Origin: Planctomycetota bacterium
GTDB taxonomy: Bacteria > Planctomycetota > Phycisphaerae > Sedimentisphaerales > Anaerobacaceae
Direction: 5' to 3'
Assembly (NCBI GenBank): GCA_022566315.1
Contig: JADFJC010000025.1
Span: forward strand, 1-35,311
Length of the DNA: 35,311 bases
A program made the translations under genes and the position numbers. The notes under the pieces are model-generated. The model made no database searches and was not told the DNA's origin. It worked only from the letters and a program-made list of their open reading frames with translations. This document shows, piece after piece, positions 32,645 to 35,311 of the stretch. Positions within the stretch are counted from its first letter, which is position 1; the number at the start of each line of letters is the position of its first letter.

Positions 32645-33862
32645 ATGTCTGCTAATTCTATTGCGAACAAAGCACTTGAGGAGGGAAAAGGAATCGTCAG
32701 ATTGGCGCCGAACTGGGTGCCGCGTTCTTTTTGTGTGCCGGGTCGGCGTATCAAGCTCCATCCGGATGACTATTACAAGCTGGGGGGCGAACGTGGCGGT
32801 ATTGATGAACGGTGGTTTGCATCAACGACGCCGGCGGACAACGGTCCTCTGACAGCGCCTGATGAAGGACTGAGCTTCATTGTTTTTGAGGATGGGGGCA
32901 AGGTCGAGAAAGTGCGGCTGCTGGATGCCGTTGCCGAGTTGAAAGGCGAGCTTATCGGAGACAGGCTGTGGAATGAGCACGAGCGCTGGCCAATGTACTC
33001 AAAGTTCTTCGACAATAAGGGCGCCCTGCCCCATCATATTCATCATCGGGACAAGCATGCGGCGCTGACGGGTCAGTTAGGCAAGCCGGAAGCGTATTAC
33101 TTCCCGCCGCAGGCGAATAACTACGGCGGCGATTTCCCTTATACCTTCTTCGGTCTCCAGCCCGGCACCACGAAAGAGCAGGTCCGCCAGGCCCTGCTCG
33201 ACTTTGAAAAGGGCGACAACAAAATCACGAATCTTTCTACAGCGTACCGGCTCGAAGTTGGCACCGGCTGGGATGTCCCGCCCGGCGTCCTGCATGCACC
33301 GGGAAGCCTGTGTACCTATGAGCCACAGAAGGCATCGGACGTCTTTGCCATGTACGAGTCGGTTCCACATCATCAAGTTGTCCCCAAAGAGCTGTTTTGG
33401 AAAGATACGCCTAAAGACAAAGTAGGTAACGTTGACCATTTGCTTGAGGTAATTGACTGGGACCTGAACGTTGACCCCAATTTTGCAGCGAACCGGTTTA
33501 TGCGTCCCAAACCCGTCCGGTCGGCCAAAGAGATGGAGGCTGAGGGTTACATCGAGAATTGGATATGCTATAAGTCAAAGGCCTTCAGTGCAAAAGAGCT
33601 TACGGTTTTGCCGGGTCGAACGGTAACTATCAGGGACAACGCCGCCTATGGCTTTATTACGATGCAGGGTCACGGCACGATGGGACAGTGGAATATAGAG
33701 ACTCCTGCGCTTATTAGATACGGCCAACTGACCCACGACGAATATTTTGTCAGTGAACAGGCGGCGAAAGAGGGATTGAAAATCACGAATCCCTCTAAGA
33801 CCGACCCAATCGTTTTGCTCAAGCATTTTGGACCTGATAACCCGGATTTAACTGTTGAATAG
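32645..33862 (+). CDS. Cupin protein, phosphomannose-isomerase-like
   Basis: A 405-residue protein resembling class I mannose-6-phosphate isomerases or their sugar-binding relatives. A metal-binding set is visible: HHIHHRDKH (His130, 131, 133, 134), Glu149 in GKPEAYYF and His in PPGVLHAPGSL. A second half, with LTVLPGRTVTIRDNAAYGFI and MQGHGTMG, forms another beta barrel. There is no signal peptide. AAGGAGA lies 8 bases before the ATG. It is the fourth sugar gene in a row on the plus strand after the BNR, isomerase and dehydrogenase genes; the gene on the opposite strand downstream ends 30 bases from it. Confidence 0.8.
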   Translation: MSANSIANKALEEGKGIVRLAPNWVPRSFCVPGRRIKLHPDDYYKLGGERGGIDERWFASTTPADNGPLTAPDEGLSFIVFEDGGKVEKVRLLDAVAELKGELIGDRLWNEHERWPMYSKFFDNKGALPHHIHHRDKHAALTGQLGKPEAYYFPPQANNYGGDFPYTFFGLQPGTTKEQVRQALLDFEKGDNKITNLSTAYRLEVGTGWDVPPGVLHAPGSLCTYEPQKASDVFAMYESVPHHQVVPKELFWKDTPKDKVGNVDHLLEVIDWDLNVDPNFAANRFMRPKPVRSAKEMEAEGYIENWICYKSKAFSAKELTVLPGRTVTIRDNAAYGFITMQGHGTMGQWNIETPALIRYGQLTHDEYFVSEQAAKEGLKITNPSKTDPIVLLKHFGPDNPDLTVE

Positions 33863-33892
33863 TGGAACGAACCGCGAACCACTATTCACAAA

Positions 33893-34819
33893 TTAGACAT
33901 CGCACAGGATGACGGCTTCTTTCAGACCCTTGAAGGGTTTGCCGGTCGGGATGAACTCCTGGCCGACGTAACCGGTATAACCTGTCCGAACAATTTCTTC
34001 CATAATCGGCTTGTAGTTGATTTCCTGCTTGTCGCCGATTTCACAGCGGCCCGGATTGCCGGCGGTGTGGTAGTGGCCGATGTAGTCCTTGTACTGTCGA
34101 ATGCGAGAGATGATATCGCCGTCCATAACCTGCACGTGGTAGATGTCAAAAAGCAGTTTCATCCTGGGCGAGCCGACCTTCTTGATGATTTCCATACAGT
34201 AGTCGGTGTGGTCGCCCTGGTAGCCGGGATGGCCCTGCATCTCGGTTGCCACCCGGCTGTTGAGCATCTCCAGGCAGAGGTTGACCTTCTTCTGCTCGGC
34301 ATGGCGTATTATCTTCTTATAACCATTGACGCAGTTTGTAATGCCAACATCGTCCGGAATGTTCTCGCGAAAACCGGTGAACGTGATGACGTTGGGGAAT
34401 CCATACGCGGAGCAGACGTCAATGGACTTACGGAGTTCCTCCAGACACATATCGTGATACTCCGGATTGTTCATTCCCTTCTCGAACCCGTGGCTGCCGA
34501 GAATAGCGCAGACCAGATTATACTTTCGGAGGGTTGGCCAGAGCCTGGGCTCGACCAGCTCGACGCTCTTGCAGCCAAGATGTCTGGCTGCCAGGCAGAT
34601 CTGCTCGATGTCCCAGTACTTCTGGAAACACCAATAAACGATGGACTGGTTGATGCGCCCCTTGGTGGCGCGTTGTTTCGCAGATTTGCCTATAGCGGCG
34701 CAAGAGCCGAGACCGAGGGCCGCAGCGCCGGCAGCGCCGGTACCGGCAACCATTTGGAGCATGCTGCGACGGCTGATACGGTTGTTGATGGGAGTTTTTG
34801 ACCGATTTTTTCCGCTCAT
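33893..34819 (-). CDS. Tat-exported sugar epimerase/isomerase (hydroxypyruvate-isomerase-like TIM barrel)
   Basis: A 308-residue TIM-barrel enzyme of the sugar phosphate isomerase/epimerase family with a Tat signal (SRRSMLQMVAGTGAAGAAAL, residues 17-36) that ends in a GSC lipobox, so it is probably a lipid-anchored protein outside the cytoplasm. The core has SVELVEPRLWP, NLCLEMLNSRVATEMQGHPG (metal-binding Glu), KLLFDIYHVQVMDGD (Asp and His), YIGHYHTAGNPGRCEIG and YTGYVGQEFIPTG (Glu), the usual active-site set. The start at 34819 has an AAAGGA-type ribosome-binding site. It converges on the cupin gene. Confidence 0.87.
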   Translation of the reverse strand: MSGKNRSKTPINNRISRRSMLQMVAGTGAAGAAALGLGSCAAIGKSAKQRATKGRINQSIVYWCFQKYWDIEQICLAARHLGCKSVELVEPRLWPTLRKYNLVCAILGSHGFEKGMNNPEYHDMCLEELRKSIDVCSAYGFPNVITFTGFRENIPDDVGITNCVNGYKKIIRHAEQKKVNLCLEMLNSRVATEMQGHPGYQGDHTDYCMEIIKKVGSPRMKLLFDIYHVQVMDGDIISRIRQYKDYIGHYHTAGNPGRCEIGDKQEINYKPIMEEIVRTGYTGYVGQEFIPTGKPFKGLKEAVILCDV

Positions 34820-34974
34820 CCTGGTTCCTTTCCGTATGATAATCTTTTAAGGATATTCCTGGCTATAACAGCTTTATAAAAGATGACTATAAGCTCTTTT
34901 AATGCCAAGGTCAAGGGAAAAACACGACACTTTGAAGGGAAGGTGTGGCCGGATTTTTTGGCAAGCGATTTTGG

Positions 34975-35311
34975 CCTTTGAAAAAATTGGGTTTGAATTG
35001 GGTTTGTTTTTGGGGATGCTAAACAATCGTTTTTTCTGTAATCCTTTGTTAAAGTTAAGTTTACGTTCATTTTGGCCATTTCGGAAATTGGGTTTGTTTA
35101 TTCGGACTACGAAATCATCTTTTTTTCTGTAATCCTTTGTTATAATTGAGTTTATATTCATTTTGGCTTTTCGGAGATTGGGTTTGATTGGGTTTGAATT
35201 GGGTTTGTTTTTTCGGACTCTCCACGGCCATTTATTTTCATAATCCATTGTATATACTGAGTTTGCAATCCGCCTACGGCGGACAAGATTGGGTTTGTTT
35301 TGCATAAAAAG
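34975..35311. repeat. Dispersed repeat with 91/112-bp units (GGGTTTG-type)
   Basis: The block TTCTGTAATCCTTTGTT recurs at 35034 and 35125 (91 bp apart) and, as a diverged copy (TTTTCATAATCCATTG), about 112 bp later; the extra 21 bp are two more copies of a 10-11-bp GGGTTTGAATT-type unit. Each unit also has TTCATTTTGGC and TCGGAxATTGGGTTTG. On the minus strand two frames stay open and read NKPNSNPI and KDYRKN, but 91 and 112 are not multiples of three and the frame moves between units, so this is not a real protein. A hairpin TCCGCC-TAC-GGCGGA lies at 35269-35283. The repeat runs out of the window. Positions 34820-34974 hold no recognisable gene. Confidence 0.75.

Noticed and set aside
34874-35305. 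Minus-strand 143-codon open frame with NKPN motifs
   Set aside because: It lies in a repeat whose units are not multiples of three and a second minus-strand frame is equally open, so it is treated as noncoding.

Overview
The window looks like chromosomal DNA of a Gram-negative, probably planctomycete bacterium, most likely class Phycisphaerae. This is inference. The support is KdsB (lipopolysaccharide Kdo activation), many lipoprotein and Tat signals, DUF2961/GH172 and DUF608/GH116 hydrolases next to Gfo/Idh/MocA and TIM-barrel epimerase genes, and intergenic repeats of the kind I associate with Phycisphaerae genomes (the 35 kb end repeat that reads as NKPNSNPI on the minus strand, CACAGAG-type repeats, AGACAG/CTGAC-type repeats). 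No rRNA, tRNA or CRISPR was seen.

Layout. 2-850 (+): the 3' end of an unrecognised gene and a small coiled-coil lipoprotein. 1015-4152 (-): an operon kdsB - lipoprotein - pyrG with a good promoter at 4265-4293. 4449-7995 (+): a complete ribose-type sugar ABC transporter (binding lipoprotein, double ATPase, permease) whose genes overlap. 8079-18070 (+): a tryptophan operon. It starts with a classical attenuator (17-residue leader peptide with three consecutive Trp codons, antiterminator, terminator) and continues trpE - tricorn-like protease - trpG - trpD (frameshifted) - trpF - inverted-repeat element - trpB - trpA. trpC is not present. 18209-20431 (+): two paralogous exported Glu/Arg-rich repeat proteins, the second fused to a redoxin domain; both are preceded by the same duplicated 5' leader, which can fold into two hairpins. 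20688-27865 (+): GH172-type and GH116-type exported glycosidases and a nitroreductase. 27937-28220: a remnant of an IS1380-type element. 28295-34819: a BNR propeller lipoprotein, a gene fragment, a GC-rich TIM-barrel isomerase gene, a Gfo/Idh/MocA dehydrogenase, a phosphomannose-isomerase-like cupin and a Tat-exported sugar epimerase on the minus strand. 34975-35311: a noncoding dispersed repeat.

How it fits together. The transporter, glycosidases, dehydrogenase, epimerases and cupin suggest degradation of complex polysaccharide, with sugars released outside or in the periplasm and then imported and isomerised; the exact substrate cannot be read from the sequence. The trp operon is the best-resolved regulatory unit: its predicted start point lies 2-3 bases before the leader ATG, so the leader peptide would be made from an almost leaderless mRNA.

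Two genes (trpD and the redoxin fusion) carry single small frameshifts. Both sit in short repeats or homopolymers, so sequencing or assembly error is a real possibility.
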